Of a DNA stretch of 64,000 nucleotides, positions 23,326 through 35,645 are shown one piece after another. The stretch comes from Chelydra serpentina. Taxonomy: Eukaryota; Chordata; Testudines; Chelydridae. The stretch covers positions 34,475,001 through 34,539,000 of the forward strand of contig JBAIAC010000004.1 in NCBI GenBank assembly GCA_037349315.1. The letters are read 5' to 3'. Below the pieces are notes generated by a model. The model had not been told where the DNA came from, did no database searches, and saw only the letters and a list, made by a program, of their open reading frames with translations. The number at the start of each line of letters is the position of its first letter. The first letter of the stretch is position 1. The translations under genes and the position numbers were made by a program.

Positions 23326-24852
23326 TGTGACACATGGACAGAAAGGGTTAAACATCCTGCAAAATAAATGACTCAAATTCAACCCTTAAAGATGTGGGGA
23401 GATAGTGTTTGTGTTTTTGTGTTTTCACATATTGTGTCAAAGTACCTGCTTCTCCTCAGCAGACTCAGTCCTTTTAGCCTTGGAGACTGCGGCTTGGGCA
23501 AGGCAAACCCTTACCAGCAGCAGAGGGTACAGTTATACCTTCCCCTGGTCAGTCCCTTGTGTTTGTTTTTCTTCCCTTCTGGGGAGGAAATGCAGCCAGC
23601 CCTTCTTCCAGGAAGGGTTCGGGGTCTTGTTGCACTCAGCCTACTGGCAGCTTCCCTGCCTCTCTCTCACTCTTGCCCTCTCCCCCTCCCCAGTCATACA
23701 GGGGAGGGTTTAAAAAGGTCGCCAGCAGTTGCAGCCAGCTGGACCTAATTATCTCCCTAGTAACCCCTTTCCCAGATGAACCTTATTTCCCCTTAGTTAT
23801 CTCTCCGCAGTGGATAGGGAGAGGCCTTTTAACCCCCTGGGACTAATTACTACCCCCTCCTTTGTAGCTGTTAGTCCTGGGTTTACCACAATATATATGG
23901 GTAATTGTCGACAATGTAATCAACAGTCCCTGTCTATGTTGTATTCTGATAATTTAGAGATCAAAAGAACATCCTAGCATTTAAATGAATTGTAAACACA
24001 GGCTCTCTCTATATTTATCTCTCTCTTTGAAATGTATAGCAAATCTTCTGTGAATGGTGGAGGAACAAGAAAATTGCCTTATGTTAATTCGTATAGCTAA
24101 GTACCAGTGATGGACCTCCTTCAAAGTCATCCTAATCATCTTTTGTTCCCCGAGGGACTGCAACTTGTCAAAGAAGACATGAAATTGTATAAAAGATCCT
24201 TGGGTCCTGATCCTGTTCATCTCAGATCTGCTTGATGCTTCATTAGGGGAAGCTTAAACCACCAGATTGGGATCCCAGTGCTGATCGGTCCACCCTGAAC
24301 ATGATATTGGACATTGGACTATAACCTATTAACTATTTCTGAAAGAACTCTTTGCAGCTACAAAGCTCTCCATCTCTGCTATGTATCTGAATCTCAGGAA
24401 TTGAGCTCATGTCTGTATCTATATTGGTCTTTTAACCATACTCTCTCTCTCTTTTGTGTTTTTAATACATTTTAGTTTAGTTAATAAGAATTGGCTCTGT
24501 GTGTGTGTGTATTTGGGTAAAATCTGGAATATTCATTCCATGTGGAATATTCTTGGAGGTAATGTGTTCGATCCTTTGAGATTGGTAGAACCTTTTCTTT
24601 TATATAAGATTTACAGGAATCTTCATCATATTTGATTTGGGTACCTGGAGGGAGGCCTGAAGCTGGGTACTTTAAGGGAACTGTGTTATTGACTCCTGAA
24701 TAACCAGTGAGGTAATTAAGAAGATGTTTTATACTGGCTTGGTAAATCTAAGTATTGAATTATCCACCAGTTTGGGGGTTTGTCTGCCCCATTCTTTGCA
24801 GTTCACCCTAATTTAGTGACCTCAGCTGGCCCCCACTGGGACCTTGGTCACA
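23326..24852 (+). mobile_element. Solo LTR with TSD GAGGA
   Basis: The unit begins TGTGACACATGG and ends TTGGTCACA, giving TG...CA and inverted TGTGAC/GTCACA termini. It is flanked by a perfect 5-bp duplication GAGGA (23321-23325 and 24853-24857). It holds a TATA-like TATAAAAG near 24190 and a U5-like tail with TTTAGTTTAGTTAATAAG near 24475. A 5-bp duplication fits an endogenous retrovirus or Gypsy LTR. The absence of coding sequence indicates a solo LTR left by recombination between two LTRs. Another LTR-like unit interrupts it at 23433-23890. Confidence 0.82.
23433..23890 (+). mobile_element. LTR-like insertion nested in the solo LTR
   Basis: A C-rich 458-bp unit begins TGTGTCAAAGTACC and ends GGTTTACCACA. 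ATAT stands on both sides (23429-23432 and 23891-23894), which could be a 4-bp duplication but is low in complexity. TTTAAAAAGG near 23709 could be a TATA box. Its composition is unlike the AT-richer host LTR. The plus frames inside it have no known domain. Confidence 0.5.
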
Positions 24853-24857
24853 GAGGA

Positions 24858-25654
24858 ATTAAATGAAATCCACAAACTGGTGATGGTTGTTGATAGAGTC
24901 AGAGAATTCAAAGACTGAACGTTCCTTCGGGGTCAGAGAGGGGTGGTGAATTTCCCTACTTCGTAGAGGTAATTACTCCAGAATAAGAGCCCCAATTCAG
25001 CAAAGTGTGTAAGCACATGCTTAACTTAAAGAATGGATTAAAATATGTGCTTAGGTGTTTTACTGAATCAGCTCCCAGGTTGAAAACACATTGATAGCTT
25101 AATATAGGAAGCCTGTAACTTCTAGGTTACAGAGAGGATAGATTGTGCATGGGAAAATTCAAACTCACAAAAATGCCTTGGATTCAGGATTCCTCAATGT
25201 AATAGGATAATTTGTATAGCTCTCCTGATCTGAGAGAATATCATAGTGCTTTACAAATTCCCACTGAGAAATGCACAGAAGTGACTTCATACACTGCTGA
25301 AATAAAGTCACCTCTATGAGGAAATGTTGCAATTTAATAGTGCACAGAAGGGAAGGACACCGTTTCCCAGTTACAACGGTAAGGGTGAGTTTAGCTAGGT
25401 CAGATGCAAATATCAGAGTCAGACTATATCGCAGTATATGGGTTAATTTCTGACTCTGGTATTAGCATCATGCAGAGGTAAATGCACCCCTGCAGTTGCA
25501 ACTGGAAAGCAGTGTTCTTCCCTTCTGGTCAAAGACTATTATCCTGTACAACCTAAGGTAGGTGTTTTGCGGAAGCCTCCTCTCCACATACTGACTTGAC
25601 TGTAACACATACCGTGCAGGAGATCTGTAATCACAATACAAGGAGGTGGCCTCC
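24858..25654. repeat. Unassigned stretch with a palindromic repeat
   Basis: At about 24985-25085 the sequence CCAATTCAGCAAAGTGTGTA with AAGCACATGCTTAA is followed by an approximate inverse, ATGTGCTTAGGTGTTTTACT. This is a palindromic, MITE-like repeat of a kind common in sauropsids. The remainder shows nothing recognisable. Confidence 0.5.
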
Positions 25655-25900
25655 CTTATAACCTTTAGCCCAGTGGTTAGCGTATTTATACAGAATGTGT
25701 GCGGGAGACTCTAATTCAAGTCTGTCCCCCCCGCGCCCCGCCTGATGGGAAGGATTTGAACACATATCCCCCACCTCTCAGCTGAATTCCTGTATACGAA
25801 AGAGAGATGTGAGAGACTGAATCACTGGGCTATGGTATATTCTAATGTGGGTGTCTCAGTCTCTCTTGCTGAAGCTGTTCCACTGGGTAGAAATAAATAG
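25655..25900. repeat. Palindromic tRNA-like repeat, copy 1
   Basis: Arms AGCCCAGTGGTTAGCG (about 25667) and ATCACTGGGCTATGG (about 25821) are inverted copies around a central segment with B-box-like phrases. The tail AAGCTGTTCCACTGGGTAGA followed by AATAAATA recurs, in the same order, at 31840-31875 next to the second copy. The family is unknown to me; the inverted tRNA-like arms could make a long hairpin. Confidence 0.5.
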
Positions 25901-28082
25901 TGTTGTCAATCTCATGAGAACAAAAGTAACAAGTCTGGCTCCCTTAAGAGATCTATAATCATGAGTCAGACTCCCTAAAATCAAGAGATTAACAAAACCA
26001 TCCAATCACATTTTTTAGTTTGTCTTTTGAGTTTTTAATGGCCCCATCGCCCCATGAGAGAGAATTTCAGGTTGAAACATCAACCTTTAATGCACACAAA
26101 CATGCAAGATTCTCAATAGCTGCTCAGATTGAGATTCTATTTACACACTTCTCACCCCTGTGATAGGGGAATTGCTCTCCATTCCCTATTACTGTCTTGA
26201 CTCTCTCCCATACTAGCCTATTGCCTTTGATAAAAGAGGTGCTGGATGGTAAATAGTTTGAGAACTACAGACAATTAATATATCATGATTCGAGCTCGCA
26301 TATAGAACTTATTACTTTTTAGGGTTGATGAGTTACACATATTAACCCTATGTGTAACTTCCCTGAATTCCCACCACCAGCTCCTGTGCCTAAGACTAGG
26401 CACCACTTCCCCACACACAGTCCTTCCCTTCCTCCCACTGTTCCAGAGCCTCCTCCCCTTCTTACTTCTTCCTCTTACCTGCCTTATCACATCCACCTTT
26501 AACCCTTTCCTCTGCAACCATTACATCCACCTCCTGCTCTCCCCACAGTGCCCTGCTCACTTCACTCTCCCCACTCACCTCTCCCAGCGTCTTTGCTACT
26601 CCTCACAGTCTCTCCCTTTGTCCTGACTGGCCGCCTCTGGGCATGGATTCAATCTTATTGAAAACAGTGGGAGGGGGCAGCCAACTTTATGAAGAGCAGT
26701 CTCACTACCCCATATAGATAGATTGTAGGGAAATGGTGGCCATCTTGTTGGTTTCAGCCCCATCAGTAATAGGAGACAGTGGCCATTCTGAGTGAGGAAA
26801 AATTCTCACGTTGGCAGGCTTTCATTTTCTTTTCATGAGACAGAAACCTTCTGCTTAACACTCAACACCATCTCAGACTTTGGGTGACTATATCTGAGGT
26901 TCTCAAAACTATTGTTATTTTAGATGTGTGGTGTACACTCATGAAAAACAAGGATTTTTGGATGAAAACACTCTTGTGTGTAAGAATCATTTATCAGATT
27001 GAGTAGCTGTGTCCCATTGATTTACGTCCTGAAACTGCCTGGAAAACACAGACTAGTTACCAGAGTTTCATGTTCAGAAAACCCAAGGTAACAATACGGG
27101 CACCTACCTTCATCCAGGAATTAGGAACCTAAGTCCCTTTAAACCCCACCCCTCTCCTCAACAGCTGATATTAGCTAGCTTGGGTCACTCAGTATGCTGG
27201 CTTTTATGGATCTCATTCTTAGTCACTGAACTTTCTCTTTTTTAACCTCTGGATGTCCGGGTAAAATTAGATTAAGAATTATAAAACCAGTAAGGATCAA
27301 TTCGCAAAATCCTTTCTGTGTTGGGAATTAAGTTCTTGTTGGTAGTACAAAATGCTGCTAAGCTGATACCCCACAGCAGCCATGCTGAATTACCATAAAT
27401 GATCTGTGAAACTAACACGTGATGTTGAATTCAGAACTGGCGCTGAAGAGGTTTAGTGACACAAAATTCTACCCTAGAAGTCTGACATAAAATTGTGCGA
27501 TCTGGGGATGGGGCATTTGAAGAGGTGCAAGTCAAAAGGAGGGAAAGGGGTCCTAGAAAGATGAAGGACAGTTTAACGGTACAGAAAGAATGATAAAAGG
27601 CAGAAGAGACCCAAGAGAAAAAGAACAAACTTTAACTTTACCTACGTTTCAGTCCTCCTCCACTAATAGCTCTTTAACTGGCATTAAAATTAAATTTGTG
27701 GGAGGAAAAATCTGATATTATATTATTTTCACACCTTCTGCCAAAATAGCTTTTTCCAAGAATGAATTTCTGGAGTTTTAATTAATAAACTGTGACTATT
27801 CAGTTAATTAAGATTAGTTTACAATGTGTGCTAATGAAAATAACAACTTTTCCTAATCTTCATTATGCTTCACACTTTAGGCTATTAATTGGAGAGAGTT
27901 TCTCTCTGGTGTTAAGGCTTTGACAAGTTTTTCATTATAATCCCTCTCTCCTTTCTCTTACTTAGCTAAAGGTGAACTAATTGGCCTGAGATTAAATGCA
28001 TATAATTTTATGATGGAGAATTTCCCTACGAAGTGTCAGTTAAATAACATTGGTTATCAGAGTTGAGGGTTTTAAACATTTG
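25901..28082. other. Unassigned non-coding stretch
   Basis: No gene recognised. The minus-strand open frames at 26275-26517 and 27431-27628 have no known domain. Confidence 0.5.
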
Positions 28083-28757
28083 TGCCCAGATCCACAAAAG
28101 GAATTAGCATTGCAATGTTCAGCATTGCACCGTCTAACTTTTATGCACTTAGTCACCCAGTGGAATCCATAAACACACAATTAGGTGCCTAGGCTCCCTA
28201 TACAATATATGGGGAAAGATAGGCACCTAAGAATGGGATCCACAAAAATCTCTCTAACCTACATGCTTTAAACTGCAGCATTTGACTTCGTTTCTCCTGG
28301 AAAGGAGACATGGATCTTGGCTGAATATTCTGCATCTTTGCACACATGCAGACAGCAGGGCAGGACAAATCAGCTCGAAGGGCTCATAAACATCCAGAAC
28401 AGGGTGTGGCAGTTACCTGACATGGTCAGTAGCTATTCTGAGGCTGTATATGAAGTTTTCATTGTGGTCAACTCACCTGGCACATGATACCCTAGTCACC
28501 CTCTGAGAGCTGAGCCAATCAGAGTGCAAGGGGAGAAAGATTATAAATACAGGAGTCAAAGACAGTCCTATGGACTCAGTGGCTGATCAATGCAGCATCA
28601 AGAGATGCCTCCATTATGAGAGTTGGGTCCCAATCCCTGTACACTTTAGATACAGGGCAGTGCCATTCCAGCTTTATTTTCTAGGGAAGCCCTCTATTAG
28701 CATAATGTTTGGTTCACTGTAGTATAACAGACCCACAGGGAGAGCTAGGGGAGGTGG

Positions 28758-28923
28758 AGTATTTGTCTACACAGCAAGCAGGTTCCCACAGCAGAACCTG
28801 GGATAGACTTGGGTTCATCATGCTATGGTGCTAAAAATAGCTGTGTAGTTGTCGGGGCTTGGTACTTAGTCCTGGGCTCTGAGCCTTGATGCTGCAGGAT
28901 CCTATTTGCTATGTAGACATACC
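28758..28923. mobile_element. Short MITE with GTCTACAC termini
   Basis: GTATTTGTCTACACAGCAA at the left is matched by the inverse TTGCTATGTAGACATACC at the right, over about 166 bp. This ending resembles other GGTATGTCTACAC-type MITEs in turtles. The flanking duplication is not clear, so the superfamily is left open. Confidence 0.55.
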
Positions 28924-29633
28924 GCCCAGGCTACAGAACCTGTGGAGCTTACATTGAGCTAGCAGCTAACTCTTTTAAACTGGGTTTCTATCTCAGTTAG
29001 AGAATGAGAAGGGGGAAGAATGAGATGAGAGTTTGTGCATTCTTGCCTGACTTAGCTGGCTTATGTGGAGAAAATTGAGTCCTATAGAGTGAGAGCCTTA
29101 TAGAGATCCAGAAAATGGATATTTTATATGTTGATTCCAATACCCATAGTCCTGTGGATACAGGCTGCAGACTTCTGTTTCACCAGCAACTGAGAGAAGA
29201 AGCCAGCTGTTAACCCAAGGACTGGACTGTTGCTAGTTGAGGAGAACTCCAGACTGTTTGGTTGCTAACAGCATTCTGAAGTGTTTGAAAGGACTGAGAT
29301 GCTGCCTTTCACCAAGCTCTGAAGAGTCCAGGTGTCACACACTACATATTATGGTCACACTATACAGATGGAATAATCATCTGTGAGAGAATATCTGAGT
29401 GGAATGTGTTTTGGTGTGGGTGCTGAGGCATAGGAAACGTTCGGTTTTTGAATGTTTGTAAAGAACAAGAGGGGACAAGTTTATATAAGAAACATCAGCA
29501 GACTTACTGTTTAATTGCTTTTTGGTAAAAGCTAGTCACAGTATTCAAAATATTATTTACAACGTTTTCTGCTAGTTACAGTGTGTTTTGTGTGCATTAA
29601 ACATTTGTTTTACTAAGAAGGTATATGATACTC

Positions 29634-31415
29634 TGTAACATGGGTAGCTGCCTCCCATGCAACCCCTTTGTGGCCAGAGTTCACTCTGTGGTACCCTGCC
29701 TCTGTTTCCCTTCTGGGCTCTTCCAGAACTCACAGTTCAAAGGTAGTTCAAATAACCCCCACAAGGGGTCCCATTTATTTAGTCCACTGGATACACATGG
29801 ACTCTCCAGGATCCAAATTTAGTTCGGTTTATCTCCCCCAGTAGTCTAAAATAACAACACAAAGTCTTTGAAAACAGAACACAAACTCACAGTCTTCACC
29901 CAGTTTCAGCAGGGCACAGCTCACTTGACATTTTGGGGTTCACCCAGGCCAGTAAGGTATTCAGTAAATAACTGCCTTGTAGCTCTGAGTGTCTTGTGGC
30001 TGTTCAGCTTTGGTTCACAGCTCTGACTCCAACAGCCTCTCAGAAGCCCACAAGCCTTACCCTGGCTTTGCCCAACTTGGTTACTCTGTGCAGGCTGAAT
30101 TTAGTATCCGTCCAGCCCCAAATGTGCCCCATAATCATCCTCCTGCAGCTTCCAGTGCCTCCCACTGGACCCTCACAGAAAAAAAAAAGGTTTTCTGCCT
30201 CTACAAAGACAGTATAACATTCCAATATGTCAGCTTACTAGAGTCACACACTTTACTGAACTTACCTAGCACTACCGATTTATAATGTAAGCACACAAAA
30301 AACAAAAGTTTATTAACGAAAGAGAATGGATTAAGCGATACCAAGTAGAAGACATAAAGGTAAAGATGGTTACAAGCAAATAAGTGAGAACATTCTTCTA
30401 AAAGTCTCAAACTTAATTTAGCACGATACAGTCTTTGGTCAAGATGGTTTTTCTCTCACTCAGTTGTTTTTCCAGCTTTTTACTAGCTGGCCTGGCCATG
30501 ACCCATCACAGAGATCAAATTGGTTGATTTCTTTGTCTTCTTATAGTGAAGGATAACTTGGGGGTATTTTGCCCTTCTCTTTATAGTCCAGCGAACCTTT
30601 GAAATGTATTCTTCTGTAGGGTACCCCCAGATAAAGTTCATTAGTTCACACTGAGTAAAGGAGCTATGAGTTTGGAAGGTTAGGGTCCATGCTGGTTTCA
30701 CCCCCCTGCTAGTTGCTAATATGCAAGCTGTCTTCATGCTGCAGCTTCCAATACAAATGAATAGCCCATTGAATATGGACCACACCTGATTTGAGGTGCT
30801 GGCTTTTTTCCTTTGTCTGGAGAGAGCCTGTTTATCAACTTCCCCTGACATGCGTGGTTTAAACATCTTTTAGTCACAGACTTGAAAGCATAATATTAGT
30901 GAGTATCCATGATTTCATATACCACATTGTTGCACATATTTTACACTGCTATTATTGACCAGAATGTTGTTAGTTTTCACATGATACCTCACAAAACATC
31001 TTTTGTACAAAAGTCATTGCAGTAGTGTATAGAGTGAGAATACAGGAGAGGCTATGAGCACACACATTCCTTCCTGAGATTCTGTCTGTCCTTTTGGCCA
31101 GTACCTCCTGCATGGAGTTTGTCCTCTATAGGCCTTTGCAGGTAGGCCTTTGCAGTCTCTCACAGGCCTCCCTGCCTGGAGAGCTATGCTCACTCTCTCT
31201 AGATTCTTGTGCTTTCCCCTGCTGACTCAGGGTCTTCTTGCTCCCTGTAGTGTCTACAGACCTAGCTGCAGTTTCCTGGGCTTCCTTCTTTACCACTGCC
31301 ACCTTCTGCTGTGTATGGGGAAGTGCCTGATTTCCCTCAAGGGGTGGTTCATTCTGTAATCAGGGTTGTCTTAGCCCCATGCCCTCCAGCCCACAGGGGA
31401 AGCCATCCTGTTACA
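29634..31415 (-). mobile_element. 1.78-kb LTR-like element with near-perfect TSD
   Basis: The unit begins TGTAACATGGG and ends ATCCTGTTACA, with TG...CA ends and inverted TGTAACA/TGTTACA termini. The flanks are TACTC (29629-29633) and TGCTC (31416-31420), a 5-bp duplication with one difference. On the minus strand there is GTTAATAAACTTTTG near 30315, a plausible poly(A) signal, so transcription would run right to left. No gag, pol or env motifs were seen; the open frames inside (for example 30866-30483, minus) match nothing I know. It is long for an LTR and may hide another insertion. Confidence 0.62.
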
Positions 31416-31799
31416 TGCTCTCTTTTTGAAACTGGCTGGGAACTAGCAACATTTATTTACCAGGGTTTTACATACAACAGCCCTGAGATGTAACTCTGTA
31501 ATGTCTTCTGAAAACACTGAACTCTGGGCTGTGCTTCAGCAAAGAGTTAAGCGTAGGTGCAGGAAGAATGAGAGTGTAATAATTATACAAAAAATTGCAT
31601 GTCCATCTCCTGTCCCTATTACACCAGCACAGTCGGTGGAGCGCCACCTAAGATAGCCAACAGCAGATGTCCTAAGCCCCACCCCTTTTAGAGAGTTAGG
31701 TACCTAAATCCAGGCTGGAGGGAGGCACCTATCTCCACTTGGGATCCTCAGTGAGGAACCCTCTCCTCTTGGAGTCAGGTGCCTAAGTCATTTCTTGAC

Positions 31800-32065
31800 A
31801 GAACTGCAGCAGTGCATGCCTAACTCCAAAAGCTCTGCTGTTGAAATTGTTCCACTGTGTATAAAAAAATAAATACACATAGGGCCAGAGAAAGTGAGAA
31901 TGACAATAGTCTGGTGGCTAGGGTACTCACCTAAGATGGGAAACCCCTGTTCAAATACCTTCTCTTCATCAGCCAGAGGAGGGAATTGTACCTGGCTTTC
32001 CAACATCCCAAGTGTGTGCCCTAACCAGTGAGTTAAAGGTTATAAGGAAGACAGCCACCCTCCAC
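31800..32065. repeat. Palindromic tRNA-like repeat, copy 2
   Basis: TCTGGTGGCTAGGGTACTCACC (split here as TCTGGTGGCTAG and GGTACTCACC, about 31910-31930) is matched by the inverse of GTGTGCCCTAACCAGTGAG (about 32010-32030). CCTGTTCAAATACC between the arms resembles a tRNA B box. The upstream tail matches that of the copy at 25655-25900, so both belong to one family. Confidence 0.5.
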
Positions 32066-32367
32066 CTGGTCATTTTGTGTGGCTTTTGGTATACCTTGAG
32101 AACACCTCCTGCACTGGGCCATGCAGGTGAGATAGATGATGGAATGCCTATCTTCACTTGGTTTGAGGACCCTGGTGGGTATTAAGCATGAGACAGGCAT
32201 GTAGGGGACTTTTAAGGAGAAAATTTAGGTGCCAAGTGATTTTAGGCATCTCCAGGGTCCAGCAACAACTGAGTAGGGTTTTTTTAGGATTTTGGGGTGG
32301 TGCCTACATTTTAGATTTAGGTGCCTAATGTGGAATGTAGGCAGCTATGTCCTTTTGTGGATCTGGG

Positions 32368-33814
32368 CCTAGGAGATTTTTCACTTCAAAGTCATTTTAA
32401 AGGTATTGCAGACATATAGGTAAGGAGGCAACTTTGTTTTGACAACCTGGTTTTGGTTCGTTTATCATACAAGTTTGGCTTTCCCAAGAGATCTTACACC
32501 AGGGAAGAAGAATGAAGCACCTAAGCAGTAAGAAAATCTTAGCTATTTCCTCAAATAAGACTCAAAATCAAAAGAAACCTTTCTTCAAGCTAGAGACATC
32601 AGACGCCAAAGATAGTACCATGACCTTCAGCAGCAATTCAGTGAAACAGTCTTGCAACATCAGAAGTCTGCAAGTTTGGATTTGGTACATAAGACTGAGT
32701 TGCATAAAGGGTTCGCTGGATGTTATTGAAGGAAAAATGTATAATCTCTTCTATGATACTAGAAGATATGAAACAGATGTTTCTACTCAACAAAGATAGC
32801 AGGGCAAGATGTAATATTTACAAATCTGGTGGCTGAGATTAAGGTGTGTGTGTGTGTTGAGGTAGGAAGCTAGGCACAAGAATAAAATGAGGGTTAGATA
32901 CTCAATTGGTGTAAATCAAAAAGTCACTTAAAACCCCAGCTGATGATCTGGCCCACAACTACTGGACTTACAGCTGGTGAGGTGTCCAAAGAACACCCAG
33001 TATGAATGTGCTTTAAAAATGTTGAGACAGTGCAAAGTGATTTATTAGTCCATTCTTTCAGAAGGATTAGTTTCTCCAACAAGCTATTAGGAGTTACCTC
33101 ATGAAAATGCACTTCAGCTGAACCCAGAGCAATCCTGAATACATGCAGTATGCAGATATAGAAGTTGCAAATACAACTCTATGGCTCTTACACAGTCTTG
33201 AATTTCAATGATCCCATACTTAAATTCACTTTGATTATAATTCCTCCCTGCTAAAGGGGATAGTTTTGTTGAAGTCAAGTAATTAGTCATACTGAAAATC
33301 TGTGGTAGTTCTGTATCCAGCTAGACTATATTTGGTTTGGAATATAGAGGTCATACAGAGGGTGTCTTGAAGAAGATTTATTCCATTTAGAGAGAACAGT
33401 TTTAAAGTTATTTTCCACTTGAAGTTGAGGGAATCAGTATAAAACAAGTGTGATCTTTTGAAGTGCCCTCTCTGTGTATATTTTGAGTCTCATTAAAAAG
33501 TCAACATTTTCTGTAATGCTAAACAAAACTAACTAGTGAAACAGAAATGACAAATGAATTGAGTCTGAACTGAGTTTTGTCAGTGTCGCTTCAGTCACTA
33601 CTTCTTATGCTGCTCTGCTTCCCAGAGGTGCTTTTGTTTTGCCTATTGAAAATGTGTCAAAATATTGCAGAGTGATAATATAATTTAAAACACATGTTTG
33701 TCAAGTTTAGACTACTATCCCTCTTCAGGGTTGAGACTTTTGACTTTATCTTGATTCAGAGGAGCTAGGATTTAGTCTAGGCTATCCTGAAGTAGATTTA
33801 TTAACAGTAGCATC
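32368..33814. other. Unassigned non-coding stretch
   Basis: No gene recognised. A 95-codon plus frame (32512-32799) lacks known domains and splice context. A short (GT)n lies near 32845. Confidence 0.5.
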
Positions 33815-34060
33815 TACATGGCCCAACTGAGATGGGAGCCACATTGTACTAGGTGCTAGTAAGAGATAGTACCAGCTCCAAAGAGTTTACAATCTAACTA
33901 GACAAGACAGAAGGTGGGAGAAAGGAGTTATTGCTATTTCTATTTTACAGAAGTGAGCCAAAGCAAAGATTAAATGATTTACTTTACGTCACATGAGTAT
34001 CTGGAGCAGAGACAGGAAATGAACCAATATCTCGTCTCGTCGCCTTAAATTGTCCTTTGA
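33815..34060 (-). repeat. MIR SINE (minus), with tail and core
   Basis: TTGTACTAGGTGCTAGT and CTCCAAAGAGTTTACAATCT are followed by TTTTACAGAAGTGAGCCAAA and an AGATTAAATGATTTACTTTA segment, ending GAGCAGAGACAGGAAATGAA. This is the reverse complement of MIR tail then MIR core, which links the tail-only copies at 6460 and 54465 to MIR. Confidence 0.7.
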
Positions 34061-34992
34061 AGATTGTCTGTTTTAATTTTACATTTTGCACTTAGTTTTT
34101 GAGTTGCCGTTTTGCATTCTGTTTTGCAAATATTGAAAGCAACAGAATAGCTTTATTATTTGTCCCATGATACATTTATAATGGGTTACTGGGTTTTACT
34201 GAACTCAAAATTGGGCTTAATCTCTTTGTTTCAGAAAATATTAGTATTTGACTATTTTCAGAAATTTTGTAGTTAAATTTTTAGATAAATTTTATGGAAA
34301 CATCAGGAAGTCTCCATAGTTTGATGATGGATCTTAATCCCTGCCTTCCTCCAATTTCATATCTGACCTATTATGCTATATGAATTTAAATTGTCAGATG
34401 AAATATAGGCATTTTGTAGCAAACCTACTGGTTCACTGCTAGATATTTTCTATATAAATAGCTTTTTTATTATACCAAAGTAATTGTTCTTAGATTACTT
34501 CCACATTTTAATTTCTTGCAACCTTCAGCAAGGAATGCTCTGTTACTAATACCATTTGTGCACACACATATGTACACATTTATGGGAACTCACGAAGAGC
34601 TACAGCCAATGCTTGAAACACCTTGCTTCCAAGCTTGTGGAACACAGAGCATCCTACTCAACCAGTGTACCACAAGATTCCCAATGACACCTCATGAAGG
34701 AAGAGCTTTCAATCCTCATTGTAATATATGGCCCATGGTTATCAACCTAAATAGTAGTATGATCTAATACAGGTCATACAAAGTTATTGTGTGGAGCAGC
34801 TGCTGTTGTTACGTAAGAATGCTCAGTATACCAGCAGAGACCAAAGGGTCATCTTCCATTTTGGAAAACAGGGCTCTGCAATGCAGATGGCTGCAGTGGA
34901 CACCAGAGACTGGTTGCTGTTCTGTTAATAAAAGTAATTTAAATGTTAAATACAAAGCTTCTATGGCTTAAAGAACACAGTACAATATGTTA
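34061..34992. other. Unassigned non-coding stretch
   Basis: AT-rich DNA without recognisable genes. The short plus frames at 34516-34767 and 34789-34971 match nothing known. Confidence 0.5.
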
Positions 34993-35645
34993 GTGTAACC
35001 CTTCTGCCAGTCAGAGTTGGCAGCAGCAAGGGCCGGGTTCAGTGTCTAGGGGTTCCTTTTCAACAGTTCAACAAAAAACCAGCTTGAGCCCCCACCCAGT
35101 GAACTGGGACAATTACATACCACCCCCCTGGGTTCCTCTAAGAGGCAATACTTTCCTCTTGCAAGCGCAGAGTCTGAGTGAAGCAAAGAAACTTTTAATA
35201 AGAAAGGGGGTGGTAACTCAGCATTAATTTGAGAAAACACTGCAAACAGGGTTCATAAACCTAGACCACGGGCAAAAGACCCATACCACCAGCTACAAGT
35301 ACCTATCGCCACCCTTTCTTCACTCACTGGACTTTGGAATCCATGTCCCCCACCTAGCGAGTGACGTTTAGGTCAGGATGAGTCCCTTAATCGGGGTATG
35401 CCAAGCACAGTTCTGCTGCCCTTGATTCACACAACAAGGATAACAACCCTGTATTACTCATGCTCCAATAATGAGGGGACTGGGGATCCAACACCCACCA
35501 AAAGTGATCTTTAGGGCAAGCAATCCCATCATGCTGAGCACCTAGGCAGAGTGAGTGTGCCCATGCAAACGAGATCAGCTCCTGAAGTCCTCTTCCACAG
35601 CTCACCACTAGATGTCAGCTGTGAGCACTTTCAGAACCTGCTTAT
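34993..35645 (-). mobile_element. LTR-like fragment
   Basis: The segment begins TGTAACCCTTCTGCC and has the base composition of a reversed LTR (C-rich blocks, then a run whose complement is CTTATTAAAAGTTTCTTTGC near 35195). From memory of turtle repeats it resembles LTR-type units starting TGTAACCC and ending GGGTTACA. The right terminus is not present and no duplication is visible, so it is probably truncated. Confidence 0.4.

Larger units (their letters stand above)
28083..32367. mobile_element. Inverted-repeat-bounded composite region
   Basis: GCCCAGATCCACAAAAGGA at 28083-28101 is matched by its inverse TCCTTTTGTGGATCTGGGC ending near 32367. Both flanks repeat the phrase TAGGTGCCTA and its inverse (28181, 28230, 31700, 32310). 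Palindromic elements with these ends are frequent in reptiles. Here the arms are about 4.3 kb apart because a 1.8-kb LTR and a small MITE lie between them. The arms could belong to one old DNA transposon or to two separate palindromic copies. No transposase was recognised and no flanking duplication is evident. Confidence 0.45.

Noticed and set aside
23368..23748. Plus frames of 95-126 codons
   Set aside because: Within a nested LTR-like C-rich insertion; low-complexity translation, no start or splice context.
30483..30866. 127-codon minus frame
   Set aside because: Inside an LTR-like unit; no recognisable retroviral or host domain.
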